Shown here piece after piece: positions 42,508 to 52,940 of a DNA stretch of 64,000 bases. Below the pieces are notes generated by a model. That model was given only the letters and a program-made list of their open reading frames with translations, searched no databases and had not been told where the DNA came from. Location of the stretch: positions 84,113-148,112 of the forward strand of contig CACDPY010000001.1 of NCBI GenBank assembly GCA_902554765.1. The letters are read 5' to 3'. The stretch is from an uncultured Pelagibacteraceae bacterium (GTDB lineage Bacteria; Pseudomonadota; Alphaproteobacteria; Pelagibacterales; Pelagibacteraceae). The position numbers were made by a program, and so were the translations under genes. Numbering within the stretch: the first letter of the stretch is position 1; each line of letters opens with the position of its first letter.

Positions 42508-44253
42508 ATGTTAAATTCAGAGGACTTAATAAATAAGGTTAAAGTTTATAATAAATTTTTAAATCCTGAAAAATTAAATAAAGCTTATAATTTTGCTGTA
42601 AAAGCTCATAGTAACCAAAAAAGAGCTTCTGGTGATCCTTATTCTGTTCATCCAATTGAAGTTGCTAATATACTAACCGAATTAAAATTAGACAGCGCAA
42701 CAATAACTACTGGTTTATTGCATGACACTATAGAAGATACATATGCTACATATGAAACAATTAAAGGCGAATTTGGCGATGAAGTTGCTGATTTGGTTGA
42801 TGGTGTTACAAAAATATCAGTTTTAGAAAATACAGCTTCATCTAATTCAAAAGCTGAAAATTTTAGAAAATTAATTTTAGCTACGTCAAAAGATATAAGA
42901 GTGTTGCTAGTAAAAATTGCTGATCGATTACATAATATGAGAACTATCAAAGCAATTACAAACGAAGAAAAAAGAAAAAGAATAGCCCAAGAAACCATGG
43001 AAATATATGCCCCGTTAGCAAATCGAATGGGTATGCATAGAATTAGAGATGAACTAGAAGACCTTTCTTTTGAAATTTTAAATAATGAAGCTAGAAAACT
43101 AATTCAAAAAAGACTTGATCAAATTAAATCTGACAAGAAAGATATTTTTGAAAGTTTATCTAATGAATTTGATATTCTTCTAAAAGAAAATAATATTAAT
43201 TCAAAAATTTATGGAAGAGAAAAAACTCCTTTTTCTATTTGGCGTAAAGTACAAAAAAAAAGAGTTTCCCTAGAACAGATTACAGACATTATTGGTTTTA
43301 GAATTATTTTAAAAAATATCGATGAATGCTATAAAACTTTAGGAATTATTCATAAAAAGTATAATTGTATTCCAGGTAAATTTAAGGATTATATATCTTC
43401 AGCTAAAATAAATGGATATAAATCAATTCACACAGCAGTAATTGGATCAAATAAAAAACCAATAGAAATTCAAATTAGAACAAATGAAATGCACGAGTTC
43501 GCTGAAAGAGGAATTGCATCACACTGGCAATATAAATCCTCGGAAAAGTTTAATTCACTGACATGGAAAGAATATGACTGGCTTAAAGATTTAGTTGAAA
43601 TAATTGAAAAGAACGAAAATCCTGAACATTCCTATGAATACACTAAACTACAAATGTTTCAGGAAAATGTTTTTTGTTTCACACCAAAAGGTTCAGTGAT
43701 AAAATTACCAAAAGATGCTACTCCCATAGACTTTGCTTATGCTGTACACACTAAAATTGGAGATAATGCCACTGGTTGTGAAATTAATGGTAATAAAAGT
43801 GAGCTACAAACAATTTTAAGAAATGGTGACAGGGTAAAAATTATAACTTCTAAAAATCAATCACCATCACTACATTGGATACCTATTACCAAAACTGGAA
43901 AAGCAAGAGCTGCTATAAGAAGATATTGGCATGATAGAGGTGAAAAAAAACAAGAGAGAATAAAAAAATACAATACTACTCTGTGGATTTCTTTACCAGA
44001 TAAACCTGGTCAATTAGGGAACGTAAGTTCATTAATTGGTAAACATAAGTTAAATATATCAAATCTTGAAATGGCAGGTAAAAATCCCAATTATATTAAT
44101 TTTAAATTCCAATTAATAATACGAGATCTAAAAAATTTTACTAATTTTATTGCAGAGCTTAAGCAAAAGAGTATAAAATTTAAAATAATTAGACACGAAG
44201 ATAAAAGAAATGCTTTCACCCAAAAAATCCTTAAATATTTTAAGAAAAACTAG
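42508..44253 (+). CDS. RelA/SpoT homologue (HD + synthetase + TGS + ACT), 581 aa, shortened
   Basis: HD motif LLHDTIEDT; synthetase INGYKSIHTAV and EIQIRT; TGS FCFTPKGSVIKLPKDATPIDFAYAVHT; ACT LWISLPDKPGQLGNVSSLIG. Confidence 0.93.
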   Translation: MLNSEDLINKVKVYNKFLNPEKLNKAYNFAVKAHSNQKRASGDPYSVHPIEVANILTELKLDSATITTGLLHDTIEDTYATYETIKGEFGDEVADLVDGVTKISVLENTASSNSKAENFRKLILATSKDIRVLLVKIADRLHNMRTIKAITNEEKRKRIAQETMEIYAPLANRMGMHRIRDELEDLSFEILNNEARKLIQKRLDQIKSDKKDIFESLSNEFDILLKENNINSKIYGREKTPFSIWRKVQKKRVSLEQITDIIGFRIILKNIDECYKTLGIIHKKYNCIPGKFKDYISSAKINGYKSIHTAVIGSNKKPIEIQIRTNEMHEFAERGIASHWQYKSSEKFNSLTWKEYDWLKDLVEIIEKNENPEHSYEYTKLQMFQENVFCFTPKGSVIKLPKDATPIDFAYAVHTKIGDNATGCEINGNKSELQTILRNGDRVKIITSKNQSPSLHWIPITKTGKARAAIRRYWHDRGEKKQERIKKYNTTLWISLPDKPGQLGNVSSLIGKHKLNISNLEMAGKNPNYINFKFQLIIRDLKNFTNFIAELKQKSIKFKIIRHEDKRNAFTQKILKYFKKN

Positions 44254-44797
44254 TGCTTTATTAGAAGGCCATTTTGTTTTATCTTCAGGACTGCATTCTT
44301 CAAAATATATTCAATGTGCTAAACTTTTAAGTTATCCTCATTTAGCTGACAAAATATGTAAATCCTTAGCTAATAAGATAAAAAAAAATTATAGAAACAT
44401 AGATATAATTTTAGCTCCTGCAATGGGAGGAGTAATCATTGGCTATGAAATAGGAAAAATTTTAAAAAAAGAAACAATTTTTTGCGAACGTGTAAATGGA
44501 AAATTTGTTCTTAGAAGGGGTTTTAAAATTAAAAAAAATGCAAGAGTTTTAATAATTGAAGATGTAATTACCACAGGAAAATCAAGCATGGAATGTGTTA
44601 AACTTATTAAAAAATATAAAGCTCGCCTAGTTGGGTTTGCCTCTATTATTGACAGATCTACAAAAAAATCTTTAAAGATCAAAACAAAAATTATTTCTCA
44701 TTTAAAAATAGATGTACCAACTTTTAAAAAAAATAAATTACCTATAGAATTATCTTCAATACAAATAACAACACCAGGAAGTAGATTTATAAAGTGA
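44210..44797 (+). CDS. pyrE: Orotate phosphoribosyltransferase
   Basis: EGHFVLSSGLHSSKYIQCAK; VLIIEDVITTGKS. Confidence 0.94.
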   Translation: MLSPKKSLNILRKTSALLEGHFVLSSGLHSSKYIQCAKLLSYPHLADKICKSLANKIKKNYRNIDIILAPAMGGVIIGYEIGKILKKETIFCERVNGKFVLRRGFKIKKNARVLIIEDVITTGKSSMECVKLIKKYKARLVGFASIIDRSTKKSLKIKTKIISHLKIDVPTFKKNKLPIELSSIQITTPGSRFIK

Positions 44798-45510
44798 AAA
44801 GGTTAGGTGTAAATATAGATCATATTGCAACAATTAGAAATGCTCGGGGTGAATTCCACCCAGATCCCGTGACAGCAGCAAAATTTGTAAAAAAAGTTGG
44901 TGCTGACTCTATTACTATACATTTAAGAGAAGATAGAAGACACATTAAGGATATTGACGCAAAAAAAATATGTTTATTAAAAGGTCTTTTAGTGAATTTA
45001 GAAATTTCAACTAATTTGAAAATGATAAAAACTGCAATTAAGATAAAACCTAATTTTGTTTGTATAGTCCCTGAAAATAGAAAAGAAATTACCACAGAGG
45101 GTGGATTAGATTTAAAGAAAAATAAGAATAGATTAAAAAAAATAATAAATCGATTAAAAAAAAATAATATTCGAACAAGTTTATTTATAAATCCATCTCT
45201 TGAAGATATTAGATTGTCCAAGGAATTAGAAACTGATTGTATTGAAATTCACACAGGTCGATTAGCAAACCTTATTAAGTCCAAAAAAAAATTCACTCAT
45301 GAATTAAGTAAAATTTCAAAATGTTCAATTTTGGCTGAAAAATATGGCATTGAAGTACACGCTGGCCACGGTTTAGATTATAAAACGACGAGAATTTTAA
45401 AAAAAATTAAAGTAATAAAAGAATATAATATAGGTCATTTTATAATAGGTGAGTCAATCTTTTATGGTTTACCAAAAGTAATAAAGAATTTTATTAAAAT
45501 TATTAAATAA
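44794..45510 (+). CDS. pdxJ: Pyridoxine 5'-phosphate synthase
   Basis: LGVNIDHIATIRNARGEFHPDPVTAA; EVHAGHGLDYKT. Confidence 0.96.
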   Translation: MKRLGVNIDHIATIRNARGEFHPDPVTAAKFVKKVGADSITIHLREDRRHIKDIDAKKICLLKGLLVNLEISTNLKMIKTAIKIKPNFVCIVPENRKEITTEGGLDLKKNKNRLKKIINRLKKNNIRTSLFINPSLEDIRLSKELETDCIEIHTGRLANLIKSKKKFTHELSKISKCSILAEKYGIEVHAGHGLDYKTTRILKKIKVIKEYNIGHFIIGESIFYGLPKVIKNFIKIIK

Positions 45511-45515
45511 TAATT

Positions 45516-45902
45516 ATGAAAATACTAGGTATAGGTGTTGATATAACTAAAAATAGTAGGATTAAAGAATTAATAAAGAATAAATCTTTCATAAATAGAA
45601 CTTTTGGAAAAAAAGAAATAGATTTTTCAAAAAAAAAAATCAATAAGATAAACTTTTTCGCAAAACGTTTTGCTGCAAAAGAGTCTTTCGCTAAATCACT
45701 TGGCACTGGATTTAGAAATGATTTAAATTTTAAGGATATTGAAATTTTAAATAACAAATTGGGAAAGCCTTATTTTATCAAATCAAAAAAAATAAATGAT
45801 ATTATAAAAAAGAGATTTAAAATTCAAAAATACGATTTATTTCTTTCAATTTCTGATGAAAAAGATTATGCAGTTGCATTTACAATTTTACAAACACAAT
45901 AA
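45516..45902 (+). CDS. acpS: Holo-[acyl-carrier-protein] synthase
   Basis: ILGIGVDITKNSRIKEL; AKRFAAKESFAKSLGTG. Confidence 0.94.
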   Translation: MKILGIGVDITKNSRIKELIKNKSFINRTFGKKEIDFSKKKINKINFFAKRFAAKESFAKSLGTGFRNDLNFKDIEILNNKLGKPYFIKSKKINDIIKKRFKIQKYDLFLSISDEKDYAVAFTILQTQ

Positions 45903-46636
45903 TGTTAAAGAATAAATATATTATAGAAAATACAAAAACATTAATTTATGCACTTATAATCGCTGTAATAATAAGATCATTAATAATTCAGCCTTTTTAC
46001 ATACCTTCCTCTTCAATGGAACCGAATTTATTAGTTGGTGATAGACTTTTTGTTACAAAATATTCATATGGTTATAGCAAACATTCTTTCCCTTTTAGCC
46101 CACCAATTTTTAAAGGAAGAATTTTATCAAAAAAACCCAAGAGAGGTGATGTTGTTGTTTTTAAAACACCTGCAGATAATAGAACTGATTACATAAAAAG
46201 ATTAATTGGACTTCCTGGAGACCAAATACAATTTATTGATTCAAATCTCTATATAAATAATAATGAAGTTTTGAAATCTAGAATATCTAAAAATGATAAA
46301 ATTTATTGTGGTAATAAAACTATAAAAGTATTTACTTTTGAAGAACTGTTACCAAATAAAAAAAAACATAATACAGTATATTTAAAAGATTTTTCATACC
46401 AAAATTCGGATATTTTTATAGTACCAGAGAAACATTATTTCTTTTTAGGTGATAATAGAGATTGTTCAAAAGACAGTAGATTTTTATCAAGTGTTGGTTA
46501 TGTGCATAAAGATAATTTAGTAGGAAAAGCACAATTCATTTTTTTTTCATCTGATAAATCTAAGGGTAATATTTTTTCTTTTTGGAAATGGAATAAATCA
46601 GTTAGATTTGACAGATTTTTTAAAAAAATTAAATAA
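45902..46636 (+). CDS. lepB: Signal peptidase I
   Basis: IPSSSMEPNLLVGDRLFVTKYSYG; DYIKRLIGLPGD; FFLGDNRDCSKDSR. Confidence 0.96.
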   Translation: MLKNKYIIENTKTLIYALIIAVIIRSLIIQPFYIPSSSMEPNLLVGDRLFVTKYSYGYSKHSFPFSPPIFKGRILSKKPKRGDVVVFKTPADNRTDYIKRLIGLPGDQIQFIDSNLYINNNEVLKSRISKNDKIYCGNKTIKVFTFEELLPNKKKHNTVYLKDFSYQNSDIFIVPEKHYFFLGDNRDCSKDSRFLSSVGYVHKDNLVGKAQFIFFSSDKSKGNIFSFWKWNKSVRFDRFFKKIK

Positions 46637-47298
46637 TGAAAATTGATTATCAAATCTTAGAAAAAAAAATTAAAATAAAATTTAAAAATAAAGATTTACT
46701 AATCAAATCATTAACACACAAAAGCTTTAATAAAGAAAATAATAATGAAAAAATAGAATTTTTAGGAGATCGTGTTCTAGGTTTAGTTATAGCAAAGAAA
46801 CTTTTGGAGATTTATCCTGATGAAAAAGAAGGAATTTTAGATAAAAAATTTGCCTCTCTTGTAAATAAAAAAACATGCTTAGAAATTGCAAAAAAACTTG
46901 AGTTGCAAAAATTTATATTAACATTCAACTTATCTTATAAAACTAAAATAATTGAAGATAAAGTCTTAGCAGATAGTTGTGAGGCATTACTAGGAGCTAT
47001 ATATTTAGATAAAGGATTTAATATTGTTGAAAAAATAATATTAGATTTATGGTCTGTACAAATCAAACAAAGTGTCATTACCCAAATAGATGCGAAGACT
47101 AAATTACAAGAATTTTCATTAAAAAAATTTAAAAAATTACCAACCTATAAGATTATTTCAAATACAGGACCTAGGCATAAACCCCTTTTTAAAGTTGCAG
47201 TCAAACTTGATAATACAAAATTTTTTATATCAAAGGGTAAATCAAAAAAAGAGGCAGAACAAAATGCCGCTGAACTTTGTTTAAATAATATAAAGTAG
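46636..47298 (+). CDS. rnc: Ribonuclease III
   Basis: NEKIEFLGDRVLGLVIAK; ADSCEALLGAIYLDKG; C-terminal dsRBD. Confidence 0.96.
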   Translation: MKIDYQILEKKIKIKFKNKDLLIKSLTHKSFNKENNNEKIEFLGDRVLGLVIAKKLLEIYPDEKEGILDKKFASLVNKKTCLEIAKKLELQKFILTFNLSYKTKIIEDKVLADSCEALLGAIYLDKGFNIVEKIILDLWSVQIKQSVITQIDAKTKLQEFSLKKFKKLPTYKIISNTGPRHKPLFKVAVKLDNTKFFISKGKSKKEAEQNAAELCLNNIK

Positions 47299-47300
47299 AT

Positions 47301-47981
47301 ATGATTTGGGATGATATCGGATTTTTACTTTCTAAAAACAAGTATAATGAAAATTCCTTAATATCAGAATCTTACACAAAAGATCATGGCAAAGTTACAG
47401 GTATAATATTTGGAGGAACGTCTAGAAAAATTAAAAATTATTTACAAATTGGTAATAAGGTTTATCTAAATTATCAATCTAAATCTGAAAACAAGATTGG
47501 TTTTTTTAAAGTTGAAATAGAACAGGCACTATCTCCATTATATTTTGATAATCAGCAAAAATTATCTTGCATTAACTCTGCAATGAATTTGATAAAAATT
47601 TTGACTGCCGATTTTCAAAAAAATGAGAAAATTTTTAAATTAATTGAGGATTTTTATCAAATTTTACGATCTGATCATTGGATTAAAAATTATGTTTTAT
47701 GGGAATTAGAACTATTTAAACTTTTAGGCTATAATCTTGTTTTTGAAAACGTCGTAGAAAAAAAAATTATTGGGGATCGTACTCAATATATATCAAAATC
47801 ATTGACTGATAAAAAAATAATTCCAAATTTTCTTATAAATCAAAACAATGAGCCAATAGATTTAGAAACTTTATTAAATGGATTAAGGATAGTAAGCGAT
47901 TTTTTAGATAAAACTATTTTAAAACCAAATAATCTTACTCAACCATTAAGTAGATTACAGTTTATAAATACATTAAAATAA
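47301..47981 (+). CDS. recO: DNA repair protein RecO
   Basis: N-term GFLLSKNKYNENSLISESYTKDHGKVTGIIFGG; position after rnc. Confidence 0.85.
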   Translation: MIWDDIGFLLSKNKYNENSLISESYTKDHGKVTGIIFGGTSRKIKNYLQIGNKVYLNYQSKSENKIGFFKVEIEQALSPLYFDNQQKLSCINSAMNLIKILTADFQKNEKIFKLIEDFYQILRSDHWIKNYVLWELELFKLLGYNLVFENVVEKKIIGDRTQYISKSLTDKKIIPNFLINQNNEPIDLETLLNGLRIVSDFLDKTILKPNNLTQPLSRLQFINTLK

Positions 47982-48971
47982 TTATTTAAGAATTTTATCT
48001 ATTCTGTCAGCGTAATAACTTACTATTGCATTTGCGCCAGCTCTTTTGAAAGAAATTAAACTTTCAATAATCACATTTTTATTAATAAGATCTTTATTTA
48101 TAGCATTACATAGAAGACTATATTCACCTGAAACTTGATAAGCCATAACTGGAATTTTAAAATTTTCTTTTACTGATTTAATTATATCTAAATAAGGTAA
48201 TCCTGGTTTCACCATTACTATATCAGCACCTTCTTTAATATCTAAACTAACTTCTCTCAAAGCCTCATCTTTATTTTTAAAATCCATCTGATAGTTTTTT
48301 TTATTATTTTTTAAAAGTCCTTTTGATCCAACTGCATCACGAAAAGGTCCATAAAAACTCGAGGCATATTTTACTGCATAAGATAAAATTTGTGTCATAT
48401 TATAACCATTTTTATCTAAAGCTTTTCTAATTTTACCAATCCTACCATCCATCATATCGGATGGAGCCAATATATCACAACCCATTTCAGCTTGTAACAA
48501 TGATTGGTTTATTAAAACTTCAATAGTTTCATCATTGAGAACGTATCCATCTTTGATTAAACCATCATGACCATGAGACGTATAAGGATCTAAAGCTACA
48601 TCGCACATTATTCCAATTTCATCATTATATTTTTTTTTAATCATTCGAAGTGCTCTACAAACTAAATTATTTTCATTTAAGGCTTCGGTGCCTAATAAAT
48701 TTTTCTTTTTTTTTTCCTCATTTGGAAATAATGCAACCATAGGGAGGCCTAGTTTTATTGCTTTATCTATAATTAAAGGTAGTTTGTCTAAAGTATGACG
48801 ATATACATTAGGCATTGATTTAATAGGCTGTTTTTTATTTTTTCCATCAGTTATAAATATAGGAAGCACAAAATCATTTGGTGTAAGGTTGTTTTCCTCA
48901 ATTAATCTCCTTGACCAATCGTTTTTTCGACTGCGTCTAAGTCTCAAACTGGGATATTTTCCTGTTATCAT
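47982..48971 (-). CDS. hemB: Delta-aminolevulinic acid dehydratase (porphobilinogen synthase)
   Basis: PIFITDGKNKKQPIKSMPNVYRH; LAPSDMMDGRIGKIR; ADIVMVKPGLPYLDII. Confidence 0.96.
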   Translation of the reverse strand: MITGKYPSLRLRRSRKNDWSRRLIEENNLTPNDFVLPIFITDGKNKKQPIKSMPNVYRHTLDKLPLIIDKAIKLGLPMVALFPNEEKKKKNLLGTEALNENNLVCRALRMIKKKYNDEIGIMCDVALDPYTSHGHDGLIKDGYVLNDETIEVLINQSLLQAEMGCDILAPSDMMDGRIGKIRKALDKNGYNMTQILSYAVKYASSFYGPFRDAVGSKGLLKNNKKNYQMDFKNKDEALREVSLDIKEGADIVMVKPGLPYLDIIKSVKENFKIPVMAYQVSGEYSLLCNAINKDLINKNVIIESLISFKRAGANAIVSYYADRIDKILK

Positions 48972-49061
48972 GTTTAAATATATTTTAAAAATGCGACAAA
49001 TGTAATATACAAATATATCTTAAAAAGGATATTAAACAATATTAGGAGACAATTAGTTACA

Positions 49062-49652
49062 ATGAGTTTAAATTTCGATGATTTTCAGAAACAAGAAGTC
49101 AAATTTGACATTAATGAGCTACAAAAAGCTTATAAAGAAATTCTGGCTATAAAAGATTTTAGTGGGCCAGAGGGTATTTCAAATTTTGGAGCTATATGTT
49201 TAACACAAATACCAGGAGACCCGGACTCAATTAAAGGTCATAAGGCAAGAGGAATTTTTTGGACTAAACCAAATTCATCTGGAAAAGAAGTATTAAGAGA
49301 TGAAAAAATTGACGAAGCAGCCTATTCAGAATTCATTGAAGATTATAAAAATACTTACTTTAAAGAAGTTTTTGATGTTTTGTCATCCAAATATAAATTA
49401 GGTAGAGTTAGAATTTTATTAAAACAACCGAGATCTACTTTAAGTTGGCATAGAGATCCAGAACCAAGATTACATATACCAATCATAACTAATCCCGGAT
49501 CTATGATGGTTATAGATAATGTAGCTAAACATTTGCCAGCTGATGGATCTGTTTGGATTACAAATAACACAAAATATCATAATGCCTTTAATGGTGGAGA
49601 AGAAAATAGAATTCATCTTGTAGCTTGTGTTTTAGATCATAAATTTAACTAA
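49062..49652 (+). CDS. Aspartyl/asparaginyl beta-hydroxylase-like 2OG-Fe(II) oxygenase
   Basis: STLSWHRDPEPRLHIPIITNPGSMMVID...WITNNTKYHNAFNGGEENRIHLVACVLD: HxD plus distal H and RxHLV. Confidence 0.65.
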   Translation: MSLNFDDFQKQEVKFDINELQKAYKEILAIKDFSGPEGISNFGAICLTQIPGDPDSIKGHKARGIFWTKPNSSGKEVLRDEKIDEAAYSEFIEDYKNTYFKEVFDVLSSKYKLGRVRILLKQPRSTLSWHRDPEPRLHIPIITNPGSMMVIDNVAKHLPADGSVWITNNTKYHNAFNGGEENRIHLVACVLDHKFN

Positions 49653-49653
49653 T

Positions 49654-50079
49654 TTGAAAAAAATATTTATTTCATCTGATCACGCCGGTTTTAATCTCAA
49701 AGAACAGATAAAAAAAAAGTTTTCTAAAAAATATAAATTTCAAGATCTAGGAACAGCTAATTCCAAAGATTCTGTTAACTATCCTGATTATGCTCATAAA
49801 CTTTGTAGAAAAGTAGCTAATAATGACAAAAATGTAGGGATTTTAGTTTGTGGATCTGGCATGGGGATGTCGATGGCGGCAAACAGACACAAAAAAATCA
49901 GAGCTGCTGTGTGTTATTCTGTGAAAAATACAAAATTATCTAGATTGCATAACAACGCAAATATTATTACATTAGGTTCTAGATTAACAAAAAAAAATAC
50001 TGCGTTTAAATGTATTGAAGTTTTTATGAAAACTAAATTTGAAGGTGGTAGACACAAAAAAAGGGTAGTAAAAATTTAG
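49654..50079 (+). CDS. rpiB: Ribose-5-phosphate isomerase B
   Basis: [56 protein letters not shown]. Confidence 0.95.
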   Translation: MKKIFISSDHAGFNLKEQIKKKFSKKYKFQDLGTANSKDSVNYPDYAHKLCRKVANNDKNVGILVCGSGMGMSMAANRHKKIRAAVCYSVKNTKLSRLHNNANIITLGSRLTKKNTAFKCIEVFMKTKFEGGRHKKRVVKI

Positions 50080-50084
50080 ATATT

Positions 50085-51398
50085 ATGTCTAGTGTAACAA
50101 AATATATAAATTCAAATTTTGAAGATTTTTTTGAAAAAAGTTTATCAAAAGCAGATCCAGATTTGTTTAAAGCTATTAATGATGAATTAATAAGACAACA
50201 AAATCATATTGAATTAATTGCTTCAGAAAATATTGTTTCTCAAGCTGTGCTTGAGGCACAAGGTTCTGTATTAACTAATAAATATGCCGAGGGATATCCT
50301 GGAAAAAGATATTATAATGGTTGTGAACATGTAGATGTTGCAGAACAATTGGCACTTGAAAGAATAAAAAAACTTTTTAATTGTAAATATGCAAACGTTC
50401 AACCTCACTCAGGAGCTCAAGCTAATGGAGCTGTATTTTTAGCATTACTTAAACCTAACGATACATTTATGGGCATGAGTTTAAATTCTGGTGGTCATAT
50501 TACTCATGGACTAAAGATCTCGATGTCAGGAAAATGGTTTAATGCAATTAGTTATGATGTAGATAAAAAATCTGAATTAATTGATTATGAGAATGTCGAA
50601 AAACTTGCACTGGAGCATAAACCTAAATTAATTATTGCAGGAGGGAGTGCTTACTCAAGAGTAATAGACTTCAAAAGATTCAGAGAAATTGCTGACAAAG
50701 TTGGAGCGTATCTTATGGTTGATATGGCCCATTTCTCAGGATTAGTTGCAGGTAAAGGCTATCCTAATCCATGTGATTTCGCGCATGTAGTAACTTCTAC
50801 AACACATAAAGTATTTAGAAGTGCAAGAGGTGGTATAATTTTATCAAATGATGTTGATCTTGGTAAAAAATTTGATACAGCTGTTTTTCCTGGTTATCAA
50901 GGTGGACCTTTGATGCATATCATTGCAGCAAAAGCTGCTGGGTTTTTTGAAGCATTAAAGCCTGAATTTCAAACTTACATAAAAAATGTTTTAGCCAATG
51001 CTAAAATATTAGCTGAAACTCTAAAAAATAATGGTTTTAAAATTTATTCTGGAGGAACAGATACACATTTGATGTTGGTTGACCTAAGGCCATTTAATGT
51101 GAAGGGAAATTTAGCTGCAGAAAGTTTGTGTAGAGCAAACATTACTTGTAATAAAAATGGAATTCCTTTTGATACAGAGAAACCAATGATTACTTCTGGT
51201 ATAAGATTGGGTTCTCAGGCTGCTACTACAAGAGGATTTGGTCTAAAAGAATTTGAAAAAGTTGGTGAATTAATAACTAAAGTTATAAAAGGTTTATCTG
51301 AAAATCCTGAAGATAATAGTAAAGTGGAAAATGAAGTAAGAAATGAAGTTGTGAGTTTGTGTTCTAATTTTCCAATTTATAAAAATTTGAATAAATGA
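50085..51398 (+). CDS. glyA: Serine hydroxymethyltransferase
   Basis: [48 protein letters not shown]. Confidence 0.98.
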   Translation: MSSVTKYINSNFEDFFEKSLSKADPDLFKAINDELIRQQNHIELIASENIVSQAVLEAQGSVLTNKYAEGYPGKRYYNGCEHVDVAEQLALERIKKLFNCKYANVQPHSGAQANGAVFLALLKPNDTFMGMSLNSGGHITHGLKISMSGKWFNAISYDVDKKSELIDYENVEKLALEHKPKLIIAGGSAYSRVIDFKRFREIADKVGAYLMVDMAHFSGLVAGKGYPNPCDFAHVVTSTTHKVFRSARGGIILSNDVDLGKKFDTAVFPGYQGGPLMHIIAAKAAGFFEALKPEFQTYIKNVLANAKILAETLKNNGFKIYSGGTDTHLMLVDLRPFNVKGNLAAESLCRANITCNKNGIPFDTEKPMITSGIRLGSQAATTRGFGLKEFEKVGELITKVIKGLSENPEDNSKVENEVRNEVVSLCSNFPIYKNLNK

Positions 51399-51853
51399 TT
51401 TGCTCGATATGTAAAAAGGGTGAAACCTCAGTTGTTGACTCACGTCCAACTGAAGATGGCACAGCAATACGTAGAAGAAGATTATGCGTTTGTGGAGCAC
51501 GGTTTACAACATTTGAAAGAGTTCAATATCGTGAAATAATGGTTGTAAAAAAAAATGGAAGAAAATCTGCATTTGATCGTGATAAACTTGCTAAATCTGT
51601 TTTTATAGCACTAAAGAAAAGGCCGATAGATACCGAAACAACTGAAAAATTTATTAGTCGTATATCAAGATCTTTAGAAGAATTAGGTCAAAGTGAAATC
51701 TCAACAAATACTATTGGAACAATGGTTATGGAAGGTTTAAAAGAACTTGATCCAGTTGCCTATGTTAGATTTGCTTCTGTTTACCGAAATTTTAGAGAAG
51801 AAAAAGATTTTGTACAATTTGTGGACAAGCTAGATGTCTACAAAAAAAGATAA
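51395..51853 (+). CDS. nrdR: Transcriptional repressor NrdR
   Basis: [40 protein letters not shown]. Confidence 0.97.
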   Translation: MICSICKKGETSVVDSRPTEDGTAIRRRRLCVCGARFTTFERVQYREIMVVKKNGRKSAFDRDKLAKSVFIALKKRPIDTETTEKFISRISRSLEELGQSEISTNTIGTMVMEGLKELDPVAYVRFASVYRNFREEKDFVQFVDKLDVYKKR

Positions 51854-52940
51854 ATTTTCACCAAAAGATAAAGAATATATGAAGCTTGCTATAAATCTAG
51901 CAAGTGCACGAAAAGGACAAACTGGTGATAATCCATCAGTAGGATGTTTGATTGTTAAAAATGACAAAATAATTTCTATTGGTCAAACAGGATTTAATGG
52001 AAGACCTCATGCTGAATATAATGCAATAAATAATTCCGTAGAAAATCTCAAGGGTTCGAAAATGTATGTAACACTTGAACCTTGTAACCATCATGGAAAA
52101 ACACCCCCATGCACAAATAGCATAATTAAAAGTGGCATTAGTGAAATTATTTATGGGATGGATGATATTGACATAAAAGTAAAAGGGAAAAGCTTTAAAA
52201 TTTTGTCTAATAAGAAAATTAAAGTAAAAAAAGGACTTTTAAAGACTGAGGCCAAAAATTTGTATGACTCTTATATTGTTAATAGAAATAAAAAATTGCC
52301 CTATGTAACTGCAAAAATTGCCATTTCTAATAATAAAATAATTTACAGTAGAGGAAATAAAAGAATAACAGATAAGTCATCAGATAAGTTAACTCATTAT
52401 TTGCGATATAAAAATGATTCAATAATGATTTCTTCTAAAACACTTAATATAGACAATCCTAAATTAAATTGCAGGTTGCGAGGATTTGAAAAATTTTCAC
52501 CTAGAAGAATAATTTTAGATAAACATTTAGAAATAAAATTAAATAGTTATATTTTTAAATCCTCAAAAAATAACAATACGATAATATTTCATAATTCATT
52601 TGATAATAAAAAAATTCAAATACTTAAAAAAAAAGGAATTACTTTAATTAAATCTAAATTAGATAGTAAAAAATTGTTTAATTTAAGAATAGTTTTAGAA
52701 AAATTGTATACTTTAGGAGCTAGAAATTTGTTAGTTGAAGGTGGTGATAAGATTACAAAAAATCTCATCAAAAATAGATTAATTGATAAATTTTACTTGT
52801 TTAAAAGTCCTAAAAAAATATTAACATCGACAAAACACCAACTTTTTACATCTTTTGGTATATTAAATAATAAATATAAAAAAAAATTTAAGATTAGTTC
52901 TAAGCTAGTAAAAGATAATATTTCAATTTATAAAAGATAA
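51834..52940 (+). CDS. ribD: Bifunctional riboflavin deaminase/reductase RibD
   Basis: [43 protein letters not shown]-terminal reductase [13 protein letters not shown]. Confidence 0.95.
   Translation: MSTKKDKFSPKDKEYMKLAINLASARKGQTGDNPSVGCLIVKNDKIISIGQTGFNGRPHAEYNAINNSVENLKGSKMYVTLEPCNHHGKTPPCTNSIIKSGISEIIYGMDDIDIKVKGKSFKILSNKKIKVKKGLLKTEAKNLYDSYIVNRNKKLPYVTAKIAISNNKIIYSRGNKRITDKSSDKLTHYLRYKNDSIMISSKTLNIDNPKLNCRLRGFEKFSPRRIILDKHLEIKLNSYIFKSSKNNNTIIFHNSFDNKKIQILKKKGITLIKSKLDSKKLFNLRIVLEKLYTLGARNLLVEGGDKITKNLIKNRLIDKFYLFKSPKKILTSTKHQLFTSFGILNNKYKKKFKISSKLVKDNISIYKR

Noticed and set aside
44820-45221. 133-aa minus-strand ORF inside pdxJ
   Set aside because: Hydrophobic low-complexity antisense frame of an AT-rich gene
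48972-49061. Structured RNA in the hemB/oxygenase divergent gap
   Set aside because: AT-rich with no clear stem-loops by eye; better explained as paired promoters
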